Under the pieces are notes generated by a model. That model worked only from the letters and a program-made list of their open reading frames with translations, was not told the DNA's origin and did not search any database. A DNA stretch of 64,000 bases from the NCBI RefSeq assembly GCF_002080045.1, contig NZ_MUIN01000010.1, forward strand, positions 1 to 64,000, in the 5' to 3' direction. Every line of letters starts with the position of its first letter. Position 1 is the first letter of the stretch. Below, in pieces: positions 9,458 to 17,895 of the stretch. A program made the position numbers and the translations under genes. The stretch comes from Pseudomonas sp. Bc-h. Lineage in GTDB: Bacteria > Pseudomonadota > Gammaproteobacteria > Pseudomonadales > Pseudomonadaceae.

Positions 9458-10387
9458 ATGCACTTCGACCTGGCTGACTTGCGCCTCTTCATTCATATCG
9501 GCGAATCCCCGAGCCTGACCCAAGGCGCCCGCCGGGCTTTTCTTTCCCCTGCCGCCGCCAGCGCTCGCATCAAGGCCCTCGAAGGCCAGCTCGATACGCG
9601 CCTGTTGTATCGCGACAGCCGTGGCGTCGAACTGACCCCGGCCGGGCAACGCTTGCTCAAGCACGCGCGACTGATCATGAGCCAGGTGGATTATCTGAAG
9701 AGCGAGTTCACCAGCTATGGCACTGACTCGGCCGGGCACATCCGCATCTTCGCCAACACCACAGCGGTGACCGAATTCTTGCCCGAAGTGCTGGCCGGAT
9801 TCCTCGCCCAACGGCCAGGGGTGACGGTGGATTTGCAGGAGCGCTTGTCGCGGGACATCGTGCGCGGCGTGCTCGATGGCAGCACCGACATGGGCATCAT
9901 CGCAGGCCCGGTCGAAGCAGCCGGATTGCAGGTCATCCACTTCAGCACCGACCGTCTGGTGCTGACCGTGCCTCAAGGGCATGAGTTGGCGAAACAAAAG
10001 AAAGTCACCCTGAAACAGACCCTGGCGTTTCAACACATCGGCCTGCACGAAGGCAGCACGTTGCTGAGTTTTCTGCGCGATCACGTTGAACGCTTGGGGC
10101 AGAACCTGTCGCTGCGGATTCAGGTGTCGAGCTTCGAGGCGATCTGCCGGATGGTCGAAGCGGGCGTGGGGATCGGCATCATTCCCGAGTCTGCGGCGGT
10201 GCGGCACAGCCGGACGATGAAACTGGTGACCATCGAAATCGACGAGCCATGGGCCGTGCGCGAGCGCAGTATTCTGGTGAGAGAACTCGACGCCCTGCCG
10301 GGAGTGGTCAGGGCGTTGATTGCGGTGTTGATGCCGGATGCCGCGAAGTCAGCCGCAGCGAGCGCTTCCGCGACCCCGCCCCTGTAG
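9458..10387 (+). CDS. itcR: LysR-type regulator of itaconate catabolism
   Basis: This 309-residue protein has an N-terminal winged helix (ADLRLFIHIGESPSLTQGARRAFLSPAAASARIKALEG, residues 5-42) and a LysR effector domain (residues 90-295). It is divergent from ich, the arrangement of the P. aeruginosa PA0877/ItcR activator that responds to itaconate. It should activate the ich-to-ccl genes and, from the duplicated site, the transporter. Its stop codon lies inside the left arm of a REPIN. Confidence 0.87.
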   Translation: MHFDLADLRLFIHIGESPSLTQGARRAFLSPAAASARIKALEGQLDTRLLYRDSRGVELTPAGQRLLKHARLIMSQVDYLKSEFTSYGTDSAGHIRIFANTTAVTEFLPEVLAGFLAQRPGVTVDLQERLSRDIVRGVLDGSTDMGIIAGPVEAAGLQVIHFSTDRLVLTVPQGHELAKQKKVTLKQTLAFQHIGLHEGSTLLSFLRDHVERLGQNLSLRIQVSSFEAICRMVEAGVGIGIIPESAAVRHSRTMKLVTIEIDEPWAVRERSILVRELDALPGVVRALIAVLMPDAAKSAAASASATPPL

Positions 10388-10467
10388 CAGGACGGCCGGG
10401 CGGCGTTCCGTTTACCGGCGCAGGCGTCCTTGAAATCGCTACCGCCGGCAAGCCGTGCTGCTACAGG
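10381..10467. repeat. REPIN, family B (CCTGTAGCAG ends)
   Basis: CCTGTAGCAG at 10381-10390 pairs perfectly with CTGCTACAGG at 10458-10467, with an internal GCCGGCAAGCC-type element. Relatives occur near 32130, 54195, 55127 and 60485, and a single half-element at about 14032. The left arm supplies the stop codon of the LysR gene, so the repeat defines its last residues. Confidence 0.75.
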
Positions 10468-10506
10468 TGTCGCGTCGCGCAATAGTGGTTTGGCACCCTC
10501 AGAAAC

Positions 10507-10600
10507 TCAAATCCACACATCATTCTGCGTGGTAAGACCGTGGTATCGTCAATAATATTAACCACCGCAGTTAGCTGGATCAGCATCAGCTTCAATACCG
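10507..10600 (-). pseudogene. Decayed copy of the cupin gene 3' end
   Basis: From 10508 a 22-nt stretch is identical to the 3' end of the cupin gene (11504-11525). Weaker, roughly three-quarters identity continues to the shared CAGCATCAGCTTCA at 10581-10594, with a one-base deletion that shifts the frame. The remnant encodes only the last 30 or so residues and has no start. It lies on the far side of the gene at 10663-11280, as if that gene had been inserted at the cupin end or a second cupin had been eroded. Confidence 0.6.
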
Positions 10601-10662
10601 GCTCAGGGATGAATAACCAGAGACAACTGCGATCCGGTCTATAACACTGTGGCCGTTAGGCG

Positions 10663-11280
10663 TTAACCTATTCGCGTAATAGATATATTGTCGATAAGAA
10701 GTGAGTTCCCCACCACCCCCTTAACCTTCCAGCGAAAAAGAGGGTTTTCCTCTTCCCGCTCTACTGGAACTTCCACAGAGAACATACGCCACTGGCCAGC
10801 GACGATCTGAAAATTCCCGACAAGTTCGGAACTCGACCAGCCGACGTTCACTGTCATTCCTGCATGGGAGCCCTTGAGTGAGGCCTGAAACCTATAACGC
10901 CCCACTGCGGGCGCCGCGAAGGACTTAAGCAAAGTTATCCATTCACCATCCGCTATCCGTGTGAGCTTCCCAACACTGCCTTGTTGCGTGTCTGCATGCC
11001 CCTCCCATGCCCAACGATTGTCTAGGTACGACCACCAGCCATTGAGATTACCGCCTTCAAAATCGGTGAAGTCCTCGAACGGCGGAACTCTGGCTAGAGA
11101 CCAGCGGTCCGACGTCAATGGTCCTACGCGAGCATTAAAATCATGCCCCCCTAGGGCAAGACTCGGCACTGTATACTGCCATCGACCATCAACGACCGGT
11201 GCATTACCCACAAGTGTGTCACCGTCATAAATACTGACTTCCTCACCCGCCAAGTTTGTTTCGTCTTGACCCATCATCAT
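10663..11280 (-). CDS. Hypothetical Ig-like / carbohydrate-binding-like protein
   Basis: I do not recognise a specific function. The 205-residue product begins with an Ig-like repeat strand pattern (GEEVSIYDGDTLVGNAPVVDG, then WQYTVPSLALGGHDFNARVG) common in large Pseudomonas surface proteins. It continues into a beta-sandwich of carbohydrate-binding type (FEDFTDFEGGNLNGWW, then LLIDNISITRIG at the end). No signal peptide is visible. The start at 11280 follows AGGGAG with three ATG codons in tandem. Its composition is less GC-rich than its neighbours, and a cupin remnant lies beyond its 3' end, so it may be a transferred piece of a larger repeat protein. Confidence 0.6.
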   Translation of the reverse strand: MMMGQDETNLAGEEVSIYDGDTLVGNAPVVDGRWQYTVPSLALGGHDFNARVGPLTSDRWSLARVPPFEDFTDFEGGNLNGWWSYLDNRWAWEGHADTQQGSVGKLTRIADGEWITLLKSFAAPAVGRYRFQASLKGSHAGMTVNVGWSSSELVGNFQIVAGQWRMFSVEVPVEREEENPLFRWKVKGVVGNSLLIDNISITRIG

Positions 11281-11502
11281 TAACTCCCTGAATTCTCGAA
11301 CATAGCAAGTTGGAGACCATCGATCCAGGACGCTGCAACCGTCCCTGCAACCAAGCGTAATCGCCTCTTGCAAACAACTCAAATCGTCCTGTTCAAATCA
11401 AAAACACCCACATGGACAATAACCCAGTGATTTCTTTAGAAATGAATACTTGGTTAGTTGATGAGTGAAGGACCTCTATTTCGAAAAGGTCTAATGCTTA
11501 AT

Positions 11503-11883
11503 TCAAATCCACACATCATTCTGCGCAGTGCGCTCGTTGGTATCGTCCCCGGTATTGATCACCCCGGTCGGCTCGACCAGCATCAGCTTCACTTCCTTCT
11601 CCGCATAAGGCTTGTGCTCCACACCTTTGGGGACGACGTACAGTTCACCCGCATTCAACTCGACGAAACCGTCGCGAAAATCGATGCGCAGGCAGCCTTC
11701 GATCACGATGAAGGTTTCGTCGGTGTCGGCGTGGGTGTGCCAGAGAAAATCCCCTTCAAGACGGGCCAGTTTGAACTGGTAGTCGTTCATCTGCGCGACG
11801 ACCTTGGGTTGCCATTGCTCGCTGAAGAGGCTGTATTTTTGGGCGAAGTTGATGGGGGTGTGGGTGGTCTGGGACGTGGACAT
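11503..11883 (-). CDS. Cupin domain protein
   Basis: This 126-residue protein is a single cupin barrel. FLWHTHADTDETFIVIEGCLRIDF (residues about 45-68) carries the HxH...E metal-binding motif 1, and GELYVVPKGVEHKPYA (residues about 78-93) is motif 2 with the second histidine. Such small cupins are metal-dependent enzymes or sugar/metabolite binders; nothing here fixes the substrate. It stands alone between a hypothetical gene and an AraC regulator, in the same direction as both. Confidence 0.8.
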   Translation of the reverse strand: MSTSQTTHTPINFAQKYSLFSEQWQPKVVAQMNDYQFKLARLEGDFLWHTHADTDETFIVIEGCLRIDFRDGFVELNAGELYVVPKGVEHKPYAEKEVKLMLVEPTGVINTGDDTNERTAQNDVWI

Positions 11884-11988
11884 CGAAGTGGCTCCGCAAG
11901 GGTTCGGGGAGCCAGCAAGTTAGGGCATTACACGCGAGCGGGTCTTGTACGTTATTGCAAGTAATCTGATAGTTCAGCGTCGATCCCT

Positions 11989-12134
11989 TCGCTGCCGTCG
12001 TCACCTCCGGCGTCTCCCACAGATTTGAGCTCGCCGGCAATCCGCGGTGATTGTGACAGGGTTTGAGGTCAGCCAAAAACCGCCGGGATGATCACTGTTC
12101 CTGTGGGAGACGCCGGAGGTGACGACGGCAGCGA
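11989..12134. repeat. REPIN, family D: 34-bp perfect inverted repeat
   Basis: Positions 11989-12022 are the exact reverse complement of 12101-12134, with a 78-bp spacer. The arms contain CTGTGGGAGACGCCGGAGG and continue through GTGACGACGGCAG. A single related arm is found near 48416. It lies between the leftward AraC and cupin genes and may act as a terminator for the AraC gene. Confidence 0.85.
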
Positions 12135-12147
12135 CAGCGCTAGAGCG

Positions 12148-13011
12148 CTAGATCGATCGACCCGATCCATCTACCCCACGCGCACCGAGCATCTTCAACC
12201 ACCGCCCTGGCGGATACCCGAAGGTCTTCACGAAATGCCGCGTCATGTGGCTCTGATCGGAGAACCCGGCCATCACCGACGCATCGCTGAGGGACACGCC
12301 GAGAGAAATCGAATGACGCACCAGATCCAGCCGTCGCAAGGTGAGGTAACGGTGAGGGCTGGTGCCGAACAGCACGCGAAAATCCCGCGACAGGCGCCAA
12401 CGGTCGGTGTCGCTGGCCTGTTCGAGTTCATCGAGGCTGACGCCCTGCTCCAGACTCGCCATCAGTAACTCTCTGGCCCGCTCGGCCGAGGCGTAGTCGA
12501 CGCTTTGCCGGCCCTTTCGTGCGCCAGCGGCATCCTGCAGCGCAACGGCGATGTCGAACACGGCGTCGTCCAGTTCCAGGGGATCGAGCGGGGTTTGCAA
12601 ATCCTGCAGCAAGGCCTGGGTGGCCTTGAATAAACGCGGATCGTTGGACACGCCGCCCTTGATGAACGGCAGCGGCTTGCCGCCCAGCACCTGCTGGATC
12701 ATGGCCGGTTCCAGGTAAAACATGCGGTAGCGAAAACCGTCTTCGGTGCCAGCGTGACCGTCGTGGGGCTCGTCGGGGTGCAGGACCATGGTCTGGCCCG
12801 GCAGGTTGTTGACCATTTCCTTGCCGTACCGAAAGCTCTGCACGCCAGAGAGGGTATGGCCGATGGCGTAGGTGTCGTGCCGATGCATTTCGAAGCCATG
12901 ACCATGAAAGTACGCCTCGATCCGCTCCATCTGCGGCTGGGGTTTGGCGCGCACTACCCAGTCCCGTTCGGAATGGGCGAGATGGGCTTCCCCGTTTGAA
13001 TATTTGTCCAT
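12148..13011 (-). CDS. AraC-family transcriptional regulator with cupin sensor
   Basis: The 287-residue protein has an N-terminal cupin-like arm/sensor (FEMHRHDTYAIGHTLSGVQSF, then MVLHPDEPHDGHAG; residues 40-90) and a C-terminal double helix-turn-helix (residues about 175-275, including LSRDFRVLFGTSPHRYLTL and SLSDASVMAGFSDQSHMTRHF). Such regulators often control a neighbouring exporter or enzyme, but no obvious target is adjacent; the cupin gene downstream is separated by a REPIN. The start at 13011 gives a normal family length. Confidence 0.85.
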   Translation of the reverse strand: MDKYSNGEAHLAHSERDWVVRAKPQPQMERIEAYFHGHGFEMHRHDTYAIGHTLSGVQSFRYGKEMVNNLPGQTMVLHPDEPHDGHAGTEDGFRYRMFYLEPAMIQQVLGGKPLPFIKGGVSNDPRLFKATQALLQDLQTPLDPLELDDAVFDIAVALQDAAGARKGRQSVDYASAERARELLMASLEQGVSLDELEQASDTDRWRLSRDFRVLFGTSPHRYLTLRRLDLVRHSISLGVSLSDASVMAGFSDQSHMTRHFVKTFGYPPGRWLKMLGARGVDGSGRSI

Positions 13012-13279
13012 CGTGACGGCTCATGATCGCAACACAACAAGGCAACACAGATACCATTTGCGGGCGCAATTGTGAATGTCCCTGTGCGCTGACGGGCAGA
13101 CGGCCCCCTGCGTTGTCAGGCAATCCGCCCGTGACTGGCCGGTTGTGGATTTCCCCCGACCCCGTCACTCGTGCAATCATCGAGAACATTTATCAACAAG
13201 AAAACTCGCGTGTCACCGCTCGTTCGGTCGGTGGGCGCGCGACTTCTGAATCAACTCGTCGTATCTGCGGACTGCCACC

Positions 13280-14011
13280 ATGAATTTCCTGCGCCGTATC
13301 CTGCTCGATCATCAGCTCAAACGCTCGCTGGCCCAGAACAAATGCCGGCTGGACAGCGGCATCCGCGGCCTGCGCCGGGACATGGAGCTGACCCTCGAAC
13401 AGGGCGTCAAACTGCACCAGATCAAGATCAATTCCAGCAAACTGAGCATCGGCGCCTACACCGATATCGTCAGCGGCAGCGAACTGCAGAACGTCGCCAG
13501 CATCGGCCGCTATTGCTCCATCGCACGCGACGTGACCATTGGCCAGAACCGCAAATCCCACCCGCTGGACTGGCTCAGCACCCACAGCGCACTGGCGGGA
13601 CTGAGACACACTGCCAGCGGTATGGCGCACGCTCATGAAGAGGTCAAACAGACCGTGATCGGCCACGACGTATGGATCGGCATGGATGTGTTGATTCTGG
13701 AAGGCGTCACCATCGGCACTGGCGCCGTGATTGGCGCACAGTCGTTGATCACCCGCGACGTGCCACCTTACGCCATCGTGGTCGGCTCCCCCGCCAAGGT
13801 GCAGCGCTACCGTTTCGAGCCGCACATCATCGAAGGCCTGCTGGCCAGCCAGTGGTGGAACCTGACTCCGCAGCAACTGGCCGAACTGCCCATTGAAGAC
13901 CCGGCAAAACTGCTGGAGGAGCTAAAAGGCTTCGTCGTCCCGGAAAGTCATCCGGGCAAAGTGACGGTGCGCAACAAGCCGTTTTCGGTGGAGCATCAGC
14001 CCCCCCTGTGA
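13280..14011 (+). CDS. Hexapeptide-repeat (LbH) acyltransferase
   Basis: This 243-residue protein has the left-handed parallel beta-helix signature of CatB/WbbJ-type acetyltransferases: [25 protein letters not shown] near residue 75, then [49 protein letters not shown] (residues 124-174). The histidine in KSHP is the expected catalytic residue. It probably O-acetylates a sugar or similar acceptor with acetyl-CoA in the cytoplasm. The extra N-terminal 50 residues and C-terminal tail suggest a cell-surface-sugar enzyme rather than a drug acetyltransferase. It is not clearly in an operon. Confidence 0.83.
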   Translation: MNFLRRILLDHQLKRSLAQNKCRLDSGIRGLRRDMELTLEQGVKLHQIKINSSKLSIGAYTDIVSGSELQNVASIGRYCSIARDVTIGQNRKSHPLDWLSTHSALAGLRHTASGMAHAHEEVKQTVIGHDVWIGMDVLILEGVTIGTGAVIGAQSLITRDVPPYAIVVGSPAKVQRYRFEPHIIEGLLASQWWNLTPQQLAELPIEDPAKLLEELKGFVVPESHPGKVTVRNKPFSVEHQPPL

Positions 14012-14073
14012 TTCCAGCGCTCACGGGTAACGCCGGACTGCTACAGGCGATTCGAACAATTCGACGATGTGAA

Positions 14074-15027
14074 CTACCCGGCCTGTTTCGCGACTGCAGC
14101 GGGTTCGTTGCCCGCATGCACCGCAGGCGCCTTGGCCTTGAGCAAGGCCTGAATCGCCTGGCTATAGGCCTGACGTCCCAGGTTCATGCTGTTGTTGTGA
14201 TTGCCGCCGGGCACCATCAGCAGGTTCTTCGGCTCCTGGGCGGCCTGAAACAGCTCTTCACTGAAACGCGGCGAGACGAATTGGTCTGCCGTGCCGTGAA
14301 CGATCAGCAACGGCATGTGAATGTCGGCGATCTTGTCGATTGAATCGAATTTCTGCGACACCAGCCAGCGCACTGGCAACGATGTCCGGGTGCTGGCCAC
14401 CGACGAGGCGACGTCGGCAAGGTTGGTGAACGTCGATTCGATGATCAGCCCGCGCGCCTGAATCGGTTCGTCGCCTTTCTGCGCGTCGTGGCCCAGCTCT
14501 GCGGCCAGATCCACCGCCACCGCGCCGCCAAGGGAATGCCCGTAGATCAACCGCTTTTGCGGGTCGGGTTGCAGTTGTTTCAAGCGCTCCCAGGCGATCC
14601 GCGCGTCTTCGTAAACCGACGCTTCGGAAGGCAATTGCCCTTTGCTCTCACCAAATCCACGGTAGTCGATGGCCAGCACCGAAAACCCCAATGCATGCAG
14701 TTGCTCGATACGGAAGAACTGGCCGGTGAGGTTCCAGCGCGAACCATGCAGGTATAGCACCGCAGGCGCGTCCTTCTTTTCGGCCAGCCACCACCAGGCA
14801 TGGATGTTCTGCGAAACGCCGAACGACGGCGCCTTGAGCTCCAGGTCCTGCACATCCGCAGGAATGCCGTGATACCAACTGGCGGTGCCCGGTTCGATCA
14901 TGAACACCAACTCACGCTCCTTGTGCTGCAACGCCGCGCAGCCGACCGGCAGGCCAACCACGATCAGCAGCATGCACAGCCAGAAGAACCAGCGGGCCTT
15001 GAAGTGCGCCAGGGAGAGTTGCGGCAT
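14074..15027 (-). CDS. Membrane-anchored alpha/beta hydrolase (BEM46-like)
   Basis: The 317-residue product opens with a hydrophobic segment ending in LPVGCAALQ, which resembles a lipobox, so it is probably exported and anchored. The hydrolase core follows: AVLYLHGSRWNLTG (oxyanion region), IYGHSLGGAVAVDLA with the nucleophile serine in GHSLG, and VHGTADQFVSP and GGNHNN carrying the acid and histidine. Substrate is unknown; an esterase or thioesterase role is likely. The start at 15027 is preferred because it places the signal at the N terminus. Confidence 0.8.
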   Translation of the reverse strand: MPQLSLAHFKARWFFWLCMLLIVVGLPVGCAALQHKERELVFMIEPGTASWYHGIPADVQDLELKAPSFGVSQNIHAWWWLAEKKDAPAVLYLHGSRWNLTGQFFRIEQLHALGFSVLAIDYRGFGESKGQLPSEASVYEDARIAWERLKQLQPDPQKRLIYGHSLGGAVAVDLAAELGHDAQKGDEPIQARGLIIESTFTNLADVASSVASTRTSLPVRWLVSQKFDSIDKIADIHMPLLIVHGTADQFVSPRFSEELFQAAQEPKNLLMVPGGNHNNSMNLGRQAYSQAIQALLKAKAPAVHAGNEPAAVAKQAG

Positions 15028-15130
15028 AGAGCGGTTTCCGGTGTTGGAGGATGTACCCGGGCAGTGTGCCATTCATTGGCGCGGCAGGTCATGTCTGTCT
15101 GCCGAAAGGCCTGCTGCACGCAGACCGCTT

Positions 15131-15195
15131 TTGTGGGACGTAGCTTGCTCGCGAAGCGTTCGTCCTGACGCTGCAATGGTGACTGACCTCCCACA
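15131..15195. repeat. REPIN, family A (degenerate)
   Basis: GTGGGACGTAGCTTGCTCGCG at the left is opposed by a shortened CTCCCACA at the right. It lies between the divergent hydrolase and DUF899 genes, so it sits in or near their promoter region. Confidence 0.6.
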
Positions 15196-15345
15196 GATTG
15201 AGCGTCACGCAGGCAAAGTCTTCGTTGCAGGCTGCTCGCCCCGCACACGGCAAGAAATCTTTGTCGGTCCTTTGTCGATTCCCGTGCCTGCCATTCGACT
15301 ACCCAGTGTCAAAGCCCGATGAAGACCTCTGCCAAGGAGAACATC

Positions 15346-16089
15346 ATGAGCAATATCGACTCGCATCCTGTGGTATCCCGCGCCGAATGGCTGGCCGCGC
15401 GCAACAAGCATCTGGCCGATGAAAAGGCCCTCACCCGTCAGCGTGATCAACTCAGTGCGCAGCGCCGTGCCCTGCCCTGGGTGAAAATCGACAAACCCTA
15501 CACGTTCAACGGCCCCGACGGGCAGCAGACGCTGGCCGAGCTGTTCGCTGAAAACAGCCAGTTGATCGTCTATCACTTCATGTTCGCCAAGGACTGGAAA
15601 GAAGGCTGCAAAGGCTGCTCGTTCCTGTCCGATCATCTGGACGGCGCCAATCTGCATCTGGCTCACCACGACATCTCGCTGGTCGCCGTGTCTCACGCGC
15701 CGTGGGAGGCATTCAAGGATTTCAAGAAACGCATGGGCTGGCACTTCAGATGGGTGTCATCCGCGGGCTCCGACTTCAACGAAGATTTCCATGTCTCGGC
15801 CACCGACGCAGAAAAAGCCGCGGGCAAGATGGAATACAACTACGAAGCTATGGACATTGCCGAAGAGGAGATGCCAGGCGTGAGCGTATTCTACAAGAAC
15901 GGCGCGGGAGAGATTTTCCACACCTATTCGGCGTACGCCCGAGGCCTGGACATTCTGGTGGGGACTTACAACTACCTGGACCTGACGCCCAAGGGCCGCA
16001 ACGAGGAGGAAATCATGGAGTGGGTGCGCCTGCACGACCAGTACGAGGGTGCGGCAGGCTCATCCCATTGCTGCGCCGAGAAGGCTTAG
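15346..16089 (+). CDS. DUF899 thioredoxin-like protein
   Basis: This 247-residue protein matches the DUF899 family: VSRAEWLAARNKHLADEKALTRQRDQLSAQRRALPWV at the N terminus, YHFMFAKDWKEGCKGCSFLSDHLDGAN with a CxxC-type pair (CKGC), and the C-terminal YNYLDLTPKGRNE. Members have a thioredoxin-like fold and are thought to act in thiol or peroxide chemistry; the exact role is not known. The start at 15346 follows AAGGAGAACATC. Confidence 0.85.
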   Translation: MSNIDSHPVVSRAEWLAARNKHLADEKALTRQRDQLSAQRRALPWVKIDKPYTFNGPDGQQTLAELFAENSQLIVYHFMFAKDWKEGCKGCSFLSDHLDGANLHLAHHDISLVAVSHAPWEAFKDFKKRMGWHFRWVSSAGSDFNEDFHVSATDAEKAAGKMEYNYEAMDIAEEEMPGVSVFYKNGAGEIFHTYSAYARGLDILVGTYNYLDLTPKGRNEEEIMEWVRLHDQYEGAAGSSHCCAEKA

Positions 16090-16105
16090 CGACTGCGCTT
16101 AGGGC

Positions 16106-16789
16106 TCAATAACCCGAGCCCGATGCCGCCGCGCCGCTGACGATAGCGATGCCGGAGCTGGTGCCCAGCCGCGTGGCGCCAGCCTCTATCATTGCCACCG
16201 CCGTGGCGTAATCGCGCACGCCGCCAGAAGCTTTGACATCCACGCCTGCGCCAACCACCTTGCGCATCAGCGCGACATCTTCAACGCTGGCGCCGCTGCG
16301 GCTAAAGCCGGTGGAGGTTTTGACGAACGCCACGTTCAGCTCGCGGCAGATCTCGCAGGCGCTGGTTTTCTGTGCGTCTTCCAGCAGGCAGGTTTCCAGA
16401 ATCACTTTCAGCGGCACCGCGCCACAGGCCTGTTTGACGGCTGCGATATCGTCACGCACTAGATCCAGCAGCCCGTCTTTCAGCGCGCCGACATTCAGCA
16501 CCATGTCGATTTCACCCGCACCTGCGGCAATCGCCTGCTGCGCTTCGAACGCCTTGGTGTTGCTCAGGCCCGCGCCCAGCGGGAAGCCGACAACCGCGCA
16601 GACCTTGACCTGTTGGCCCTTGAGCAGCGAAGCGGCGTACGGTACCTGACCTGAATTCACACACACCGAATAGAAGCCGTGTTCTTGCGCTTCGCGGCAC
16701 AATGTGGCGATCTGATCGCGAGTCGCATCGGCGGCCAGCAAGGTGTGGTCGATATACTGCGCGAGTGCTGCGGGTTCGATCTTCATCAT
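16106..16789 (-). CDS. deoC: Deoxyribose-phosphate aldolase
   Basis: The 227-residue protein is a class I aldolase that splits 2-deoxyribose-5-phosphate into acetaldehyde and glyceraldehyde-3-phosphate. The family motifs are [11 protein letters not shown] at the N terminus, [26 protein letters not shown], the Schiff-base lysine in [13 protein letters not shown], and the second lysine in [11 protein letters not shown]. The start at 16789 (or the next ATG) lies about 10 nt after AGGA; the longer frame adds an unlikely leader. It is divergent from the DeoR-type regulator, with a predicted operator between them. Confidence 0.93.
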   Translation of the reverse strand: MMKIEPAALAQYIDHTLLAADATRDQIATLCREAQEHGFYSVCVNSGQVPYAASLLKGQQVKVCAVVGFPLGAGLSNTKAFEAQQAIAAGAGEIDMVLNVGALKDGLLDLVRDDIAAVKQACGAVPLKVILETCLLEDAQKTSACEICRELNVAFVKTSTGFSRSGASVEDVALMRKVVGAGVDVKASGGVRDYATAVAMIEAGATRLGTSSGIAIVSGAAASGSGY

Positions 16790-16884
16790 GGTTCTTTTTC
16801 CTGATACGGAACGGGCAATACAAACGGGTAAAGAAGCGCTGAAACGCGACAAGCCTTAAGCTTAAGCCCAGCGCTCATCATTTA

Positions 16885-16900
16885 TGTTGCAACTATAACA
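16885..16900. promoter_or_regulatory. Predicted DeoR-type operator, deoC-deoR intergenic
   Basis: TGTTGCAACTATAACA fits the 16-bp TGTTA-N6-TAACA form of the E. coli DeoR operator with one mismatch. A further TGTTAT half-site follows at 16906-16911. The site lies between the divergent deoC and regulator starts and could repress both. Confidence 0.6.
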
Positions 16901-16940
16901 GTAAGTGTTATTTTTCTACCATATTCAATCGACAGCCGGG

Positions 16941-17711
16941 ATGCCTGTGGACAGTAAAAAATCCGACCGCGTCAAACTGATTCAGCAAGCCCTGCAAGAC
17001 CAGAAAGCCATTCACCTGCGGGAAATGGCCGCGTTGCTGGATGTCTCGGAGATGACTCTGCGTCGCGATCTGGGCCGTCATCCGGACAAATTTCATCTGT
17101 TGGGCGGCCATATCACCCTCGCCTTCGATCCCTCCGAAGCCAGCGATTACAAGGTCAGCGAGCAAGGCACTCGCCACGTCGAGGAGAAGCGGCGTATCGG
17201 CAAGCTCGCGGCAGCGTTCATCAAACCCGGCGACACGGTGTTTTTCGATTGCGGCACGACGATTCCCTTCGTGATCGATTTCATACCGGACGAACTGGAG
17301 TTCACCGCGGTGTGCAACTCCCTTAACGTGCTGCTCAAACTGCAGCAGAAACCCAACTGCATGATCGTGCTGTGCGGCGGGACCTTTCATCGCAAGAATC
17401 AGGTCTTCGAGCATCACAGCGAGGCCAGCATTCTCGATGGCATCCGTCTGACCTGGGCGTTCGTCTCGGCGGCGGGCGTCAGCGACGAATTCGGCGTGAC
17501 CTGCTTCAACTTCAATGAAGTGGAGGTCAAGCAGAAGGTCTTGCGCCAGGCCCGTCACTGCATGCTGCTGGCCGATCACTCCAAGTTCGACTCCGTGCGC
17601 ACCGCACATTTCGCGGCGCTGGAGAACTTCCATGTGGTGGTCAGCGACAAGAAGCTGCCCAAGGCGTATCGCGATCTGATTCAGGGTTATGGGGCGCAGT
17701 GGGTGGTGTGA
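16941..17711 (+). CDS. deoR: DeoR-family repressor of deoxyribose genes
   Basis: The 256-residue protein has the DeoR-family N-terminal helix-turn-helix (IHLREMAALLDVSEMTLRRDL, about residues 25-45) and the phosphosugar-sensing domain with VFFDCGTTIPFVIDFIP, IVLCGGTFHRKNQVF and MLLADHSKFDSV. It is divergent from deoC and convergent with the deoXPK genes, and resembles DeoR/DeoQ regulators of deoxyribose catabolism, whose inducer is deoxyribose-5-phosphate. An earlier in-frame ATG at 16905 would add 12 residues and overlap the operator region; I prefer 16941. Confidence 0.82.
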   Translation: MPVDSKKSDRVKLIQQALQDQKAIHLREMAALLDVSEMTLRRDLGRHPDKFHLLGGHITLAFDPSEASDYKVSEQGTRHVEEKRRIGKLAAAFIKPGDTVFFDCGTTIPFVIDFIPDELEFTAVCNSLNVLLKLQQKPNCMIVLCGGTFHRKNQVFEHHSEASILDGIRLTWAFVSAAGVSDEFGVTCFNFNEVEVKQKVLRQARHCMLLADHSKFDSVRTAHFAALENFHVVVSDKKLPKAYRDLIQGYGAQWVV

Positions 17712-17744
17712 CTGACATCCAGACTCGCAGTGCCTGACAGTCCG

Positions 17745-17890
17745 TCTTCGCGAGCAGGCTCCCTCCCACCGGGATATATCATCGGCCTCAATATTTGCAG
17801 CGCCCGAAAACCGTCTTTGCGAACGCCCACAGGGATCGAATTTGGTCAGTTGAAATGCGATCCCTGTGGGAGGAAGCGTGCTCGCGAAAG
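17745..17890. repeat. Family A REP elements, inverted orientation
   Basis: CGCGAGCAGGCTCCCTCCCAC near 17750-17770 and GTGGGAGGAAGCGTGCTCGCG near 17866-17886 face the opposite way from the usual pair (CCCAC ends inward). They lie in the convergent gap between the deoR stop and the deoX stop and could serve as a bidirectional terminator. Confidence 0.6.
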
Positions 17891-17895
17891 GGCCA

